From contig NZ_JAUQSY010000015.1 of NCBI RefSeq assembly GCF_030580865.1, forward strand, positions 1 through 64,000: a DNA stretch of 64,000 nt, read 5' to 3'. A program made the translations under genes and the position numbers. The notes under the pieces were generated by a model. It was not told the DNA's origin. It did no database searches and saw only the letters and a program-made list of their open reading frames with translations. Positions 8,338 through 18,683 of this stretch are shown here, one piece after another (the stretch's first letter is position 1; each line of letters starts with the position of its first letter). This DNA comes from Hymenobacter aranciens. GTDB lineage: Bacteria > Bacteroidota > Bacteroidia > Cytophagales > Hymenobacteraceae.

Positions 8338-11300
8338 ATGAAACAACTACTACCCAAGCTGCTGCGGCGCGGCTGGCACCTGAGCTGGGTGCTGCTGCTG
8401 CTGCTGGCTCACGCCGGGCGGGCCCAGGTGGCCCGCTACACCTTCAGCCAGCGCACGGGCACTTATGCGCCCCTGGGCGCGGGCAGCACGCTGGTGGCCC
8501 TGAGCTCGCTGCCTAACAGCACCGGCGGCAAGGCCTTCCGCCTGGCCGATGGCACCATTCCATTTCCCTTTGTATTCAATGCCCGCACCTATACTGGGTG
8601 TTACATGCACAACAGCGGCTACCTCACCTTCGGGCCGGTGCCGCCGCTGCAGTACCAGGTGGGCGGCACCTACCCGCCCTGGTGGTACGACCCCATTTCG
8701 GAGCCCACGGCCTACGATGGCGCGGTGGCCCCAATGGCTACTAATCTGGGTGGGGGGGCCAGCTTCACCGGTCCCTGGGCCGAGCTGCGCTACCAAACCC
8801 TGGGCACGGCGCCCAACCGCACATTTGTGCTGCAATGGAAAGACATGTACAACGCTGATGGCGCCGGGATGTCTAACTTCCAGGTGTGGCTGCACGAGAC
8901 GACCAACGTCATCGACTTCGTGTACGGCAGCTGCCAGTCGCCCAACAATTCCTCGGCGCAGGTAGGGCTGCGGGGCTCTTCCAACACTGATTTTGTGAAC
9001 CGCACGGGGTTCTGGAACACCACCACGGCCGGTACTTCGCGGCTGGCTGAGGTGCTGCTGCAAAGCAACAGCGCTCCGGCCAACGGCTTGGTGTTTACGT
9101 ACTCGCCGCCCACGCCGGAGCCTTGCCCGCGGCCGTTCAGCCTGCAGGCCGACAGCATCAGCAACAGCTCGGCGCGTCTGAGCTGGCGGGTGGCCGGGGG
9201 GCAGGGGCCGTTCACGCTGCGCTACGGCCCGGCGGGCTTCAACCCAGCGGTGCCCACGGCCGGCACCACGGTGAGCGTGCCGGCCGGCGATACCACGTTC
9301 ACGGTGCGCGGCCTGCTGGCTTTCAGTGAGTACGATTATTACCTGACCCAGAACTGCGGCGGCGCGGCCGGCAACTCGGTTATCTCCGACCCCAAGGGGA
9401 CGTTCCGGACGCTGCTGGTGAACGACGACCCGGTAGGCGCCGTAGCCATCCCCCTGAGTGCCACCTGCACGCCTACCGCCGGCACCACTCTGGGCGCCAC
9501 CAACACCACGCCCAACGGCTGGGCTCCGCAAACCGGCATAACCAGCTGCAACAACGTGCCGCTGACCAATGACGTGTGGTATACCTTCACCACCGCTGCC
9601 ACCGGCCCCGGCAGCCAGACCGTGCGCCTGCTGGCCACGGGCGGCGGGGCGCGCAAGCTGATGCTGTTCAGTGCCGCCAATGGGGCGGCGGGGCCGCTGA
9701 CCACACTGGCCTGCGTGTCCAGTTTCAGCGGGGGCTCGCTGGTGCCGCTGAACTACGGGGGCCTGACGCCCGGCACCACCTACTACGTGCGGGTGGCCGG
9801 CAGCACGGCCGCCGCGCCGTTTACCATCTGCGCCACGTACCCCAGCGGCTGTGGCGACCCGCTGAACGTGGCCGTGGGCAGCCTGACCGCCACTTCGGCC
9901 AGCCTGAGCTTTACGGCCAGCACCGGCAGCCCCGGGAGCTACCTCGTGACGCTGACGCCCGCCGGTGGCCCCACCACCACCATTGCGCCCGCGCCTACGG
10001 CCTCGCCGGTGCCACTAACCAACCTCATACCGGGCACCACCTACACCCTTACGCTGCAGGCCAGTTGCGGCGCGGCGGGGCAGAGTGCGGTTATCACCCG
10101 CACCTTCACCACCCGGGTGCCAAACGATGAGCCTGCCGGCGCCATCACCCTGCCCCTTACGGCCACCTGCCAGCCCACGGCCGGCACCAGCAACGGCGCC
10201 ACGGCCTCGGCCGCGGCCCTCACGTCGGTGTGCGTCAGCAACTCTACTTTGCCCGATGTGTGGTACCAGTTTACCACTGCGGCTACCGGGCCCGGCAGCA
10301 CCGCTGCCCGCCTCACGCTGAACGGCGCGGGCGGCTTTGTGGTGGTGGTAGCCAGTTCGGCCGGTGGGGCGGCGGGGCCGTTCACGTTCGTGAGCTGCTC
10401 GCCCAACACCCGCACCAGCCCGCACCTCGACCTGGCGGGCCTGCTGGCCAGCACCACTTACTATGTGCGCGTGCGGCAGGAGTTTAGTAGCACCGACCCG
10501 CTCTTTACCATTTGCGTCAGTCACCCGCCGCTTATCACCTGCGACCAGCCCGTGAGCCTGAGCGTGGCCAACCTCACCACCACTACCGCCAGCCTGAGCT
10601 GGCGGGTGCCGGGCCTCAGTGGCACCCCCGCGAGCTACGAAGTAAGCTACTATGCCCCCGGGGTGCCCCTGCAGGTGTGGACGCCCGCGCCTACGGCCTC
10701 GCCCGTGACGCTGACCGGCCTGCGGCCGGCCACCAACTACACCGTGCGCATTCGTAGCAACTGCGGCGCCAGCGGCTACAGCCTGCCCGACAGCCTGCGC
10801 TTCCGCACGGCCGGCCCGCCGCCCAACGACCTGTGCGCCGGGGCCCTGCCGCTGCCCTGTGGGCAGTCGCTGACGGGCACCCTCACCGCCGCCACCACCA
10901 CCGGCGAACCGGCCACGGCCTGCGCCGGGGGCCAGCTGGGCGGGGCCGGCGTGTGGTACGTGGTGCAGGGCACCAACCAGCTGGTAACGGTGCGCTCCTG
11001 CCACACCCTCACCGGGCCGCAGTACATGAGCATTCAGCTGGCGGCCTTCACGGGCAGCTGCGGCGCGCTAAGCTGCCTGGCTGTGAGTGCCGTGGATGCG
11101 GCGTGTACGGGTCAGGCTTATGAGGCTGTCACGTTTGCCGCGCAGCAGGGGCAGACTTACTACGTGCTGGTGAATAGCCGCTCCGGCTTCCTGCCCGACT
11201 TTGTGCTCACCACTAGCTGCGGGCCGCTGACCACCGCGCCGCCCAGCCTGGCGGCGCAGGTGCAACTCTATCCCAACCCCGCCCACGCCACGGCCACCCT

Positions 11301-11496
11301 GGAGCTGCCCGCCGCCCTGCGCGGCCCCGGCACCAGCTGCGGGCTCCGCAACAGCCTGGGGCAGGTGGTGCAGCAGCCCGCCCTGGGCACTGCCGCCCGC
11401 ACCGAGCTGGACCTGCGGGGGCTGGCGGCAGGCGTGTATAGCCTGCAGGTGCGCACGGCGGCCGGCACGGTCACCAAGCGCCTGGTTATTGAGTAA
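8338..11496 (+). CDS. T9SS type A cargo protein with fibronectin III-like modules (paralogue 2)
   Basis: 1052 residues. The ATG at 8338 starts MKQLLPKLLRRGWHLSWVLL, a signal peptide ending HAGRAQ as in paralogue 1; the open frame back to 8254 has no such feature. Module order is the same as at 1659: an RYTFSQRTGTYAPLGAG domain, an FN3-like EPCPRPFSLQADSISNSSAR segment, two NDDP/NDEP modules with FN3-like linkers, an NDLCAGALPL module, and a sorting domain (VQLYPNPAHATATLEL to GVYSLQVRTAAGTVTKRLVI). Repeated Trp-Tyr motifs (DVWYTFTTAATGPGSQ, DVWYQFTTAATGPGST) mark the modules. Likely surface-exposed adhesin or matrix protein. Tandem duplication with its neighbours is clear. Confidence 0.9.
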   Translation: MKQLLPKLLRRGWHLSWVLLLLLAHAGRAQVARYTFSQRTGTYAPLGAGSTLVALSSLPNSTGGKAFRLADGTIPFPFVFNARTYTGCYMHNSGYLTFGPVPPLQYQVGGTYPPWWYDPISEPTAYDGAVAPMATNLGGGASFTGPWAELRYQTLGTAPNRTFVLQWKDMYNADGAGMSNFQVWLHETTNVIDFVYGSCQSPNNSSAQVGLRGSSNTDFVNRTGFWNTTTAGTSRLAEVLLQSNSAPANGLVFTYSPPTPEPCPRPFSLQADSISNSSARLSWRVAGGQGPFTLRYGPAGFNPAVPTAGTTVSVPAGDTTFTVRGLLAFSEYDYYLTQNCGGAAGNSVISDPKGTFRTLLVNDDPVGAVAIPLSATCTPTAGTTLGATNTTPNGWAPQTGITSCNNVPLTNDVWYTFTTAATGPGSQTVRLLATGGGARKLMLFSAANGAAGPLTTLACVSSFSGGSLVPLNYGGLTPGTTYYVRVAGSTAAAPFTICATYPSGCGDPLNVAVGSLTATSASLSFTASTGSPGSYLVTLTPAGGPTTTIAPAPTASPVPLTNLIPGTTYTLTLQASCGAAGQSAVITRTFTTRVPNDEPAGAITLPLTATCQPTAGTSNGATASAAALTSVCVSNSTLPDVWYQFTTAATGPGSTAARLTLNGAGGFVVVVASSAGGAAGPFTFVSCSPNTRTSPHLDLAGLLASTTYYVRVRQEFSSTDPLFTICVSHPPLITCDQPVSLSVANLTTTTASLSWRVPGLSGTPASYEVSYYAPGVPLQVWTPAPTASPVTLTGLRPATNYTVRIRSNCGASGYSLPDSLRFRTAGPPPNDLCAGALPLPCGQSLTGTLTAATTTGEPATACAGGQLGGAGVWYVVQGTNQLVTVRSCHTLTGPQYMSIQLAAFTGSCGALSCLAVSAVDAACTGQAYEAVTFAAQQGQTYYVLVNSRSGFLPDFVLTTSCGPLTTAPPSLAAQVQLYPNPAHATATLELPAALRGPGTSCGLRNSLGQVVQQPALGTAARTELDLRGLAAGVYSLQVRTAAGTVTKRLVIE

Positions 11497-11774
11497 TGGG
11501 GGTGCTGGTTGAAGCAGCAATCGGCGCCCCTAATTCAATCTACTAATTGATTGCTAGATTTTAGAGGTGGCTCCGGACGTTCCTGTACGTTTGGGCGAAT
11601 CTCCGAAAACCTGTTGCCGTGGGAGCTGGAATCCCGGGACTAAGTGAGGCTATTTTTTTTGACTGTGAGAATTTTCCTACTAGCTTGCGTTGCGACATTG
11701 CTTACGCCAACCCGATGCTACAACTACTTGGTTTAGAGTATGCGTAGAATTTGTTTCTCCCGCCACTCTCATTT
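11497..11774. other. 278-bp gap between T9SS paralogues 2 and 3
   Basis: No gene or clear terminator. A small nested inverted repeat (CAATC/GATTG and AATCTA/TAGATT) lies near 11535-11562. Nothing else stands out. Confidence 0.4.
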
Positions 11775-14700
11775 ATGAAACACCGCTATTCACTCCAACT
11801 TTGGTGGGGCCGTTGGCTGGGTGGCCTGCTCACGCTGGCGCTGCTGCTGGTTCGGCCCGCCGTGGCTCAGGTGGCCGAGTACACCTTCAGCCAAAGCAGC
11901 CGGCCCTACGTCCCGCTGACCGGCGGCACGGTGGTAGGCACGGCCACTTACAACGCCCTCTTCGGGGCCGCCACGCTCGACGACGCGGCTTGGCGGCTGC
12001 CGGCGGGCACCATCCCGTTTCCGTTCAGCATCAACGGCACTGCCTACACGGGCTTCGTGCTGAACTGCAACGGCTACCTCAGCTTTGCCGACCCCGACGG
12101 CAACAACCGGCTGGTGCTGACTTCGACCACGCCGTTTGCGGCGGCCCTGGCCGCCATCGGGGCCGACCTGCAGGGCAATACCCACGACCCTGGCTACCTG
12201 GCCGAATTGCGCTACCAGACGCTGGGCACCGCCCCCAGCCGGGAGTTTGTGGTGCAGTGGAAAAACTTTCACTTTTACAACGAAACCGGCCGGCACCTCA
12301 ACTTCCAGCTGCGCCTGCACGAGGGCAGCAGTGCCGTGGAGTACCACTACCAGTGCGCCCCCGCCAACCGCATTGTGACGGCGGGCGTGCAGGTGGGCCT
12401 GCGCGGGCCCAATGGCAACGACTTTGTGAACCGCACCGGCACCTGGCCGGCCAGCACTCCCGGCCTCAGCAACGCCGCCACCCTGCCCTACGACAACCTG
12501 ACGGCCCCGCCGCTGGGCCTGGTATATACCTTCACGCCGGGTGCGCCGCGCACCTGCGCCACGCCCTACGGCCTCCAGGCCACGCGCCTGACGGGCACCA
12601 CCGGCCAGCTCAGCTGGTTTGCGAACCAGGCGGCGCCCGGCAGCTACACCGTGCAGGTGGGCCCGGCCGGCTTCGACCCCACGCAGCCCAGCGCGGGCGC
12701 GAACACCTACCAGACCCTGCCGGCCACCGGCCGCTCGGTGCCGGTGAGCGGCCTGACGGCCTACACCAACTACGACTTTTACGTGACCCAGGACTGCGGC
12801 GCGACCGGTGCCTCGGTGCGCTCGGTGAAGGGCAGGTTCATCACCACGCTGCTCAACGACGACCCCGCCGGGGCCTTCGCCGTTCCCATCAACGCCACCT
12901 GCCAGCCGTTTGCGGCCACCGCCCTCGGGGCCATCAATTCGGAATACTGGAACCTGGGCTTCGCGCAGCTCAGCCCCACCTGCGGCGGCTATCCCCGCAA
13001 CATGGTTGATGTGTGGTACAAGTTCACGACCCCGGCCACGGGCCTGAGCAGCACAGCCGTGCAGCTCACCCTCGACGGGGCCGGGGCCTCGATGGCGCGG
13101 GTGTTTGCCGGCGTGCCCACCGGGCCGCTGCAGGAGTTGCGCTGCCTGCCCGTGGCCAACGTGCCCACGGCCACGAAGCCGCCCATCATCGTCACCGGGC
13201 TCACGCCCGCCACCACCTACTACGTGCAGGTGCAGGCCTTTCCTGATTACGGCGTTACGCCGGGCCCCTTCACGCTCTGCCTCAGCGAGCCCCCGGCCTG
13301 CAGCAACCCCACCAGCGTGCGGGTGCAGGCCACGTCGTCTACCAGCGGCGAGCTCACGTTTGTGCCCGGCAGCGGCGCCGTGAGCAACTATACCGTGACC
13401 CTGACGCCCAGCGGCGGCCCGGCCACCACGTTCACCCCCACGGCCTCGCCGGTGCCGTTTACGGGCCTCACGCCGGGCACTTAATACCGCGTCACGCTGC
13501 AGGCCAACTGCAGCAGCACCCAAAGCGCGCAGCTGAGCTACACGTTCTTCACGCCGCAACTCAACGACAACCCGGCCGGGGCCGTGCAGCTGCCCATTGG
13601 CCCCACCTGCACGCCCGTCACGGGCACCACCGAAGCCACCACGGTCAGCCTGCCGGCCTACACCAGCGGCAGTTGCGTGCCGTCGGTCACGGCCTTTGGC
13701 TTCGACGTGTGGTACCGCTTCACTACGCCCGGCACCGCCGGCCCGCACAGCCTGCGCCTCACTACTACCGGCCTGGCTGCCGGCCGCCTGCTCGTGTACA
13801 GCGGAACCAGCCCTGGGGTGGTGGGCGCCCTCGTGGGCTGCATCCGCGCGCCGGCCCCCGGCAGCCTGACGCCGCCGCTCGACTTGACCGGTCTGCCGCC
13901 CGCCACCAGCTACCTGGTGCGTGTCGATGACCAGGCGTACTACGGCAATAATTATTACCGGACGTTTACCATCTGCGCCGCCGCCATCCCCGGCTGCCTC
14001 GAGCCCACGGCCGTGAGCATAACCGGCCGCACCACCACCAGCGCCGTGCTCAACGCCACCCTGCGCCCCAACCAAACCGCCTTGCGCGTTACCTACACGG
14101 CCCAGGGCAGCGCCCCCCAAACCGTGACCATCCCGGCCGCCAGCCTGCCCTACACCTTCACCGGCCTGCTGCCCGGCCGCCCCTACACCCTGAGCCTGAC
14201 CGGCGACTGCGGCGGCAGCTTCAGCCCGCCGCTGGTGCTGAGGTTTGAAACGCTCATTACCAACGACGAGCCCGCCGGGGCGCTGCCGCTCACGCTGGCC
14301 GCCACCTGCACCGAGGTGAGCGGCCTCATCGGCTTGGCCACCCGCAGCCCGCTCAATGGCTGGCCCGCCTACGTATGCGGCACCGGAAACGGCTTCCTGC
14401 GCGACGTATGGTACACCTTCACCACCCCGGCCAGCGGCCCCGGCAGCACCGCCGCCCGCCTCACGCTCACCAGCACGGAGTATGGCGTGCTGCAAGTGCT
14501 GCGCAGTTCCACCGGCGTGGCTGGTCCCTTCAGTATCGTGGGCTGTGCCTACGGCGACAACAGCCAGACCCTGGTGCTCGACCTAGCTGCCCTGACGCCC
14601 AGCACCCAGTACTACGTGCAGGTGGGCCGCGCCAATGGGCCTTCGTATCCTGTACAGCCGCCCATGAACCAGTTTACGCTTTGCCTCACCAGCACGCCCA

Positions 14701-15971
14701 GCTGCCCCCAGCCCACCAACCTGACCATCCGCACCACCGATACAGAGGCTGAAATCAACTTTGTGCCCACTCCCGGCGCCGGCAGCTACAGCGTGGCCTA
14801 CGGCCCGCTCACGGGCTCCCTCACGGTACTCACGCCGGCGCCCGCCACGGCACCCATTCTGCTGCGCAATTTGTTTCCGAACACCACCTACCAGGTGCTC
14901 CTCAGTGCCGACTGCGGCAACGGCGACGGCAGCATCACCCAGAGCCGCACCTTCACTACCAATAACCTGCTGCCCCCGGCCAACGACCGCTGTACCAACG
15001 CCGTGCCCGTGGGCTGCGGCCAGACCGTGCTGGGCACGAACACCCTCGGAGCCACCGGCATCGGCGCGCCCCTGAACGGGCCTACCTGCGGCTCGGCCCC
15101 GCTGAGCATTGGGATAGCCGGGCAGGGCGGGCCAGTGTACTACCGCCTTACGGGCACCGGCGACAGCGTGGTGGTGAGCACCTGCCACCCCCATACCGTC
15201 GTCAACAACTCGACTGCCATTCATGTGTACATGGGCCGTTGCGACAGTCTGGTGTGCGTAGGCAGCCGGGCCTACACTGCGAATCAGACCATCTGCCCGG
15301 GTAGCTACGGCACCACGGTAGGCTTCCGCAGCGTGGCCGACTCGACGTACTACATCCTCATCAGCCCCACCAGCCGCAACCGGCTCGACCAGTATGGGCT
15401 GACTATCGGCTGCGTGGCGCTGCCCTGCCTGCCTCCCCAGCAGCTGGCCGTAGTGCCCCGCGCCGATTCGACGGCCACCGTGAGCTTCGTGCTGCCGGCC
15501 GCCGCCGTGGCTACGGGCTCGTTTACGGCCACGGCCACGCCCGTGGGGGGCACCGGGGCCCTGAGCACGGTCACGGGCAGCACCTCGCCGCTCACGCTGG
15601 CTGGCCTCACGCCCGGCACCGCCTATACCGTGACGGTTACCTCGAACTGCCCGGCCGGCACGGCCACGTCGGCCAGCACGGCCTTCAGCACGCCGCTGGC
15701 CAGCCGCGCCGCGCTCAGTGCCCAAGTGCAACTGTTTCCGAACCCGGCCCACGCCACCGCCACGCTGCTGGTGCCCGCCGGGCTGAGCCGCCAGGGCAGC
15801 ACGCTGCTGCTTTACAATAGTCTGGGCCAGCTGGTGCGCCAGCAGGCGCTACCCGCCGCTGCCAGCACCACCCACGCCGAGCTGCGCCTGCTGGGCCTGC
15901 CCACCGGCGTGTACACGCTGCGCCTGGCTACCAGCCAGGGCACTATCCTCAAGCGCCTCGTGGTGGAATAA
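11775..15971 (+). pseudogene. T9SS cargo paralogue 3 interrupted by one in-frame TAA at 13482
   Basis: The frame starting MKHRYSLQLWWGRWLGGLL (signal peptide to PAVAQ) runs 569 codons to a TAA at 13482-13484. It then continues in the same frame to 15971, giving 1398 positions in all. The stop falls inside a conserved segment: LTPGT-stop-YRVTLQANC here, LTPGTRYTATLQANC and IPGTTYTLTLQASC in paralogues 1 and 2. No insertion or deletion is present, so one base change such as AAA or CAA to TAA explains it. The C-terminal half keeps intact modules, including NDEPAGALPLTLAATC and NDRCTNAVPVGCG, and a sorting domain (VQLFPNPAHATATLLV to LKRLVVE). Without readthrough the made product (569 residues) would lack the sorting domain and stay unanchored. 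A sequencing error is possible. Confidence 0.8.
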
Positions 15972-16003
15972 GGCCCCGGCCACGCCCCGCTAAAGCGCCC
16001 CTG

Positions 16004-16037
16004 AAGGCCCGTTGCCCGCCTGGGCGACGGGCCTTTT
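16004..16037. terminator. bidirectional terminator between T9SS paralogue 3 and mltG
   Basis: AAGGCCCGT-GCCC pairs with GGGC-ACGGGCCTT, with A and T runs outside the stem. It lies between convergent genes ending at 15971 and 16046. Confidence 0.85.
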
Positions 16038-16045
16038 AGCGGGCC

Positions 16046-17083
16046 TTAGCGCTTAATTTTCAAACTGTCGAGGTAGTGCCAGTAGCGCCGGGCGTTCTGC
16101 TTGTGCTCCTTGTACGTCTCGGCAAAATCGGAAAAGCCGCTGCCATCGGGCCGGGCGCAGAAGAAGAGGTCGTTGGACCGGGCCGGACGCAGCACCGCGT
16201 CGAGGCTGCCGGGGAAGGGCGTGGTGATGGGGCCGGGCGGCAGGCCCTTGTGCCGGTAGGTGTTGTAGGGCGAATCGACTTTTTTGTCCACGTTGAGCAC
16301 GCGCTTGCGGGTGCCCAGGCCGTGCAGGGGCCAGAGCAGCGTGGGGTCGGCCTGCAGGGGCTGGCCGCGCCGCAGGCGGTTGAGGTACACGGCCGCAATG
16401 CGGGGCTTGTCGGCAGGCTGGGCCGTTTCGCGCTGCACGATGCTGGCCAGCACGCTCACCTGCACCGGCGTGAGGCCCACGGAGTCGGCCTGCTGCCGGC
16501 GCCGGCTGCTCCAGAAGCGGCGGTGCCGGGAGGCCACCGAATCGAGCAGCTGCCGGGCCGAGGTATTCCACAGCAGCCGGTATTGGCCGGGGATGAACAT
16601 CGTGCGCACCGTGGCCGTGTCGAGGCCGTAGCGGGCGCGCAGGCCGGCATTGTCATCCAGCAACAGCTGCAGCTTAAATGAGTCGGTTTCGAGCTGCCGG
16701 CTCACGCGGCGGGGCAGGTCTTCGAGGTAGTGAAAGGGCTTGAGCTCGAAGCGCACGGTGTCCTGGCGGCCGGCTTCGAGCATTTTCAGTAGGTCGAGGT
16801 TGCCCAGGCCGGGGTCGAGGCGGTAGCGGCCGGGCTTGAGGTGCTGCGGGTAGTCGCGCCAGGCGGCCACTGTTTCGAAGGTGCCTGGGCGCTGCAGCAG
16901 CCCGTGGCGCGCCAGCGAGTCCTGCACTGCCCTGAAGCCCGTGCCGGTGCGGATGTAGAGGTAGGCCGGGCCTTCGGGCAGTTCGGCCACGTTGGCCCGG
17001 TACAGCAGGTGCCAAGTGGCGAAGCTAATGGCGCCTAATAGTACCAAAAATATGGCCCCAAGTGGGAGGAGGAAGCGGGGCAT
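16046..17083 (-). CDS. mltG: endolytic murein transglycosylase MltG (YceG family)
   Basis: 345 residues from the ATG at 17083, chosen because it opens a membrane anchor (LLPLGAIFLVLLGAISF) at the N-terminus; further upstream the frame runs into a palindrome. A LysM-like part (about 40-120) is followed by the YceG domain. The catalytic glutamate sits in LASIVQRET (about residue 219). The family signatures DPTLLWPL, SPYNTYRHKGLPPGPI and DLFFCARPDGSGFSDF are present. MltG is an inner-membrane enzyme that cleaves nascent peptidoglycan strands and sets glycan chain length. The RNase D gene lies upstream on the same strand, with a heptad palindrome element in the gap. Confidence 0.95.
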   Translation of the reverse strand: MPRFLLPLGAIFLVLLGAISFATWHLLYRANVAELPEGPAYLYIRTGTGFRAVQDSLARHGLLQRPGTFETVAAWRDYPQHLKPGRYRLDPGLGNLDLLKMLEAGRQDTVRFELKPFHYLEDLPRRVSRQLETDSFKLQLLLDDNAGLRARYGLDTATVRTMFIPGQYRLLWNTSARQLLDSVASRHRRFWSSRRRQQADSVGLTPVQVSVLASIVQRETAQPADKPRIAAVYLNRLRRGQPLQADPTLLWPLHGLGTRKRVLNVDKKVDSPYNTYRHKGLPPGPITTPFPGSLDAVLRPARSNDLFFCARPDGSGFSDFAETYKEHKQNARRYWHYLDSLKIKR

Positions 17084-17114
17084 AGTGGGATGTTGCGCAG
17101 CGGTTTTACTGAAA

Positions 17115-17203
17115 TTGGGTATTTGGTGTTGGGTTTTAGGTGTTCGGTGTTGGGATTGTTTATCCTGACACCGAACACCTAAAACCCAACACCAAATACC
17201 CAA
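17115..17203. repeat. heptad-repeat palindrome A (rnd-mltG gap)
   Basis: Perfect 36-bp inverted repeat: arm 17115-17150 is the exact reverse complement of 17168-17203, with a 17-base loop. Each arm is five consecutive 7-bp units with consensus TTNGGTG (for example TTTGGTG, TTAGGTG, TTCGGTG). There is no T run, so it is not a simple terminator. It lies in the 154-bp gap between two co-directional minus-strand genes and would form a long hairpin in a joint transcript. Confidence 0.95.
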
Positions 17204-17237
17204 CTCCGCCACAAGCTAAAGCTAGCCTCAGATAGTC

Positions 17238-18413
17238 TTACGCAAACGGCGCCCGCACCGACCCGTAATCCACGCCGTGGTTGTCGGCCGTGTGACTGAT
17301 GAGCTGCTGCTGCCAGGGCCGCAGCACCGCATCGGCGCCCTGCTCGATGATTTCGGCAATAATACGGTTACTGAGCACCATGTTAGCCATCACCGGGCCG
17401 TGGTCGGTGGCGAGGTGGGTTTTGAGGGCCAGCAGCAGGGTTTCGCGAGCCTCGGCACGGGCCGCCGCCGGGCCATGCAGCCGGCGACGGAACGGGAAGC
17501 GGCGCTGCTCGGGCGGCAGCGGCGGCTCGGGGTCGTGGTCGACGTTGGTGATGTCCAGGAACTGCGCGGCGTAGGGCGCGCGCTTCAGCTCGGGGTGCAG
17601 GCCATTAGCGGCCCGCAGCTGGTTGGCGGTGGTGATGGGGTGGCGCGCCAGCTCGGCCAGCTTGTCGTTGCTGATGACGTGGTAGGGCGGGCGGTCGATT
17701 TCCTTGGCCAGCTTCTCGCGCAGCTTGTACAGCTCGCGGTAGAGGGGCAATTCGTCGGGGGTGATTTTGAATTTCGTGGCGTTGCGCGTCCAGGGGCGCA
17801 GGTCGTCGCGGCCGTAGCGCACGTCTTCCAGGGCCTGGTTTTCCTGCTCGGCCCAGTGCACGCGGTTCAGCTCGGTGAGGCGGGCCGTCAGCTTGTCGGT
17901 CAGCTCGAAGAGGTAGAGCACGTCGTTGGCGGCGTATTCCTTCTGCGCTTCGGTCAGCGGGCGCTTCAGCCAGTTCGATTTCTGCTCGCCCTTGTCCACC
18001 TCGAAGCCCATTTCGGAGCTGATAAGCCGGCCCAGCGAGATGTTGTTGTCCTCGGCCGCCAGCATCGTAAACTGCACGCTAGTGTCCACGATATTGCGGC
18101 AATGCACGCCAAACAGCTCGTCGAGCAGCAGAATATCCGACTTGCAGGAGTGAAACACCTTAGCCACGGCCGGGTCGCGCAGCACCTTGAACAGCGGCTC
18201 CAGCCCCTCGGCCATGTGCGGCTCCAGCGGCAGCGGGTCAATCAGATACACCTCGCGCCCGTCGAACACCTGCACCAAAGCCAAGTGCCGCCCGTAGCGG
18301 TAGCGCATGTCGTCAAACTCCAAATCGATGCCGATGCGCGGCAGAGTGGCAAAGTGGGCAGCCGCCTCGGCAATAGCGGCGGCCGTAGTGAGGTAATGGA
18401 TGGTAGGCTTCAT
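17238..18413 (-). CDS. rnd: ribonuclease D-like 3'-5' exonuclease with HRDC domain
   Basis: 391 residues. The DEDD exonuclease fold occupies roughly 1-190: Exo I GIDLEFDDM (D30, E32), Exo II around VFHSCKSDILLLDELFG, and Exo III KEYAANDVLYLFE with the catalytic Tyr/Asp pair. An HRDC-type helical domain follows (ELYKLREKLAKEIDRPPYHV, then LAELARHPITTANQLRAANG). The family trims the 3' ends of tRNA and other small RNAs. A TACCTTTA motif (18421-18428, minus strand) lies only 7 bases before the ATG, so the transcript may have almost no leader. mltG is next in the same direction. Confidence 0.93.
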   Translation of the reverse strand: MKPTIHYLTTAAAIAEAAAHFATLPRIGIDLEFDDMRYRYGRHLALVQVFDGREVYLIDPLPLEPHMAEGLEPLFKVLRDPAVAKVFHSCKSDILLLDELFGVHCRNIVDTSVQFTMLAAEDNNISLGRLISSEMGFEVDKGEQKSNWLKRPLTEAQKEYAANDVLYLFELTDKLTARLTELNRVHWAEQENQALEDVRYGRDDLRPWTRNATKFKITPDELPLYRELYKLREKLAKEIDRPPYHVISNDKLAELARHPITTANQLRAANGLHPELKRAPYAAQFLDITNVDHDPEPPLPPEQRRFPFRRRLHGPAAARAEARETLLLALKTHLATDHGPVMANMVLSNRIIAEIIEQGADAVLRPWQQQLISHTADNHGVDYGSVRAPFA

Positions 18414-18683
18414 GCGGGTGTAAAGGTAGGAGCGGAAGGGGAAGTAAGGGCGTGAGGGTAGGCGGGGAAGTTGAACGAAAAACTCCCCTCCTTGGAAAGA
18501 AGGAGATGTTTTGCCGCAGGCAAAACGGGGGTGATTGAAGTCGTCCGCGCCGGTTGGGCTTTCGAGTAAGCGAATTACCGCGTCGTTCTATCGGCGCGAC
18601 CGGGCGAACCACCCCCGTTCGCGCCTCTTCGGCGCTCACATCCCCTCCTTTCCAAGGAGGGTAGTTTCGCCCTCCCCGGCTGC
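18414..18683. other. 270-bp gap filled by a palindromic element
   Basis: Lies between rnd and the gene at 18684-19151. Apart from the -7-like motif near rnd it is occupied by the inverted-repeat element at 18481-18666. Confidence 0.6.
18481..18666. mobile_element. MITE-like palindromic element with nested hairpins
   Basis: The left arm (18481-18536) and right arm (18607-18666) are inverted copies. Both share CCCTCCTTGGAAAG and CGGGGGTG blocks. Between these blocks the left arm carries TTTTGCCGCAGGCAAAA and the right arm an unrelated hairpin around GCGCCGAAGAGGCGC. No coding sequence is present. This is typical of non-autonomous miniature elements; no target duplication was recognised. Confidence 0.7.

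Noticed and set aside
11790-14495. Antisense open frame of 901 codons opposite paralogue 3
   Set aside because: Low-complexity shadow; the sense strand is homologous to its neighbours.
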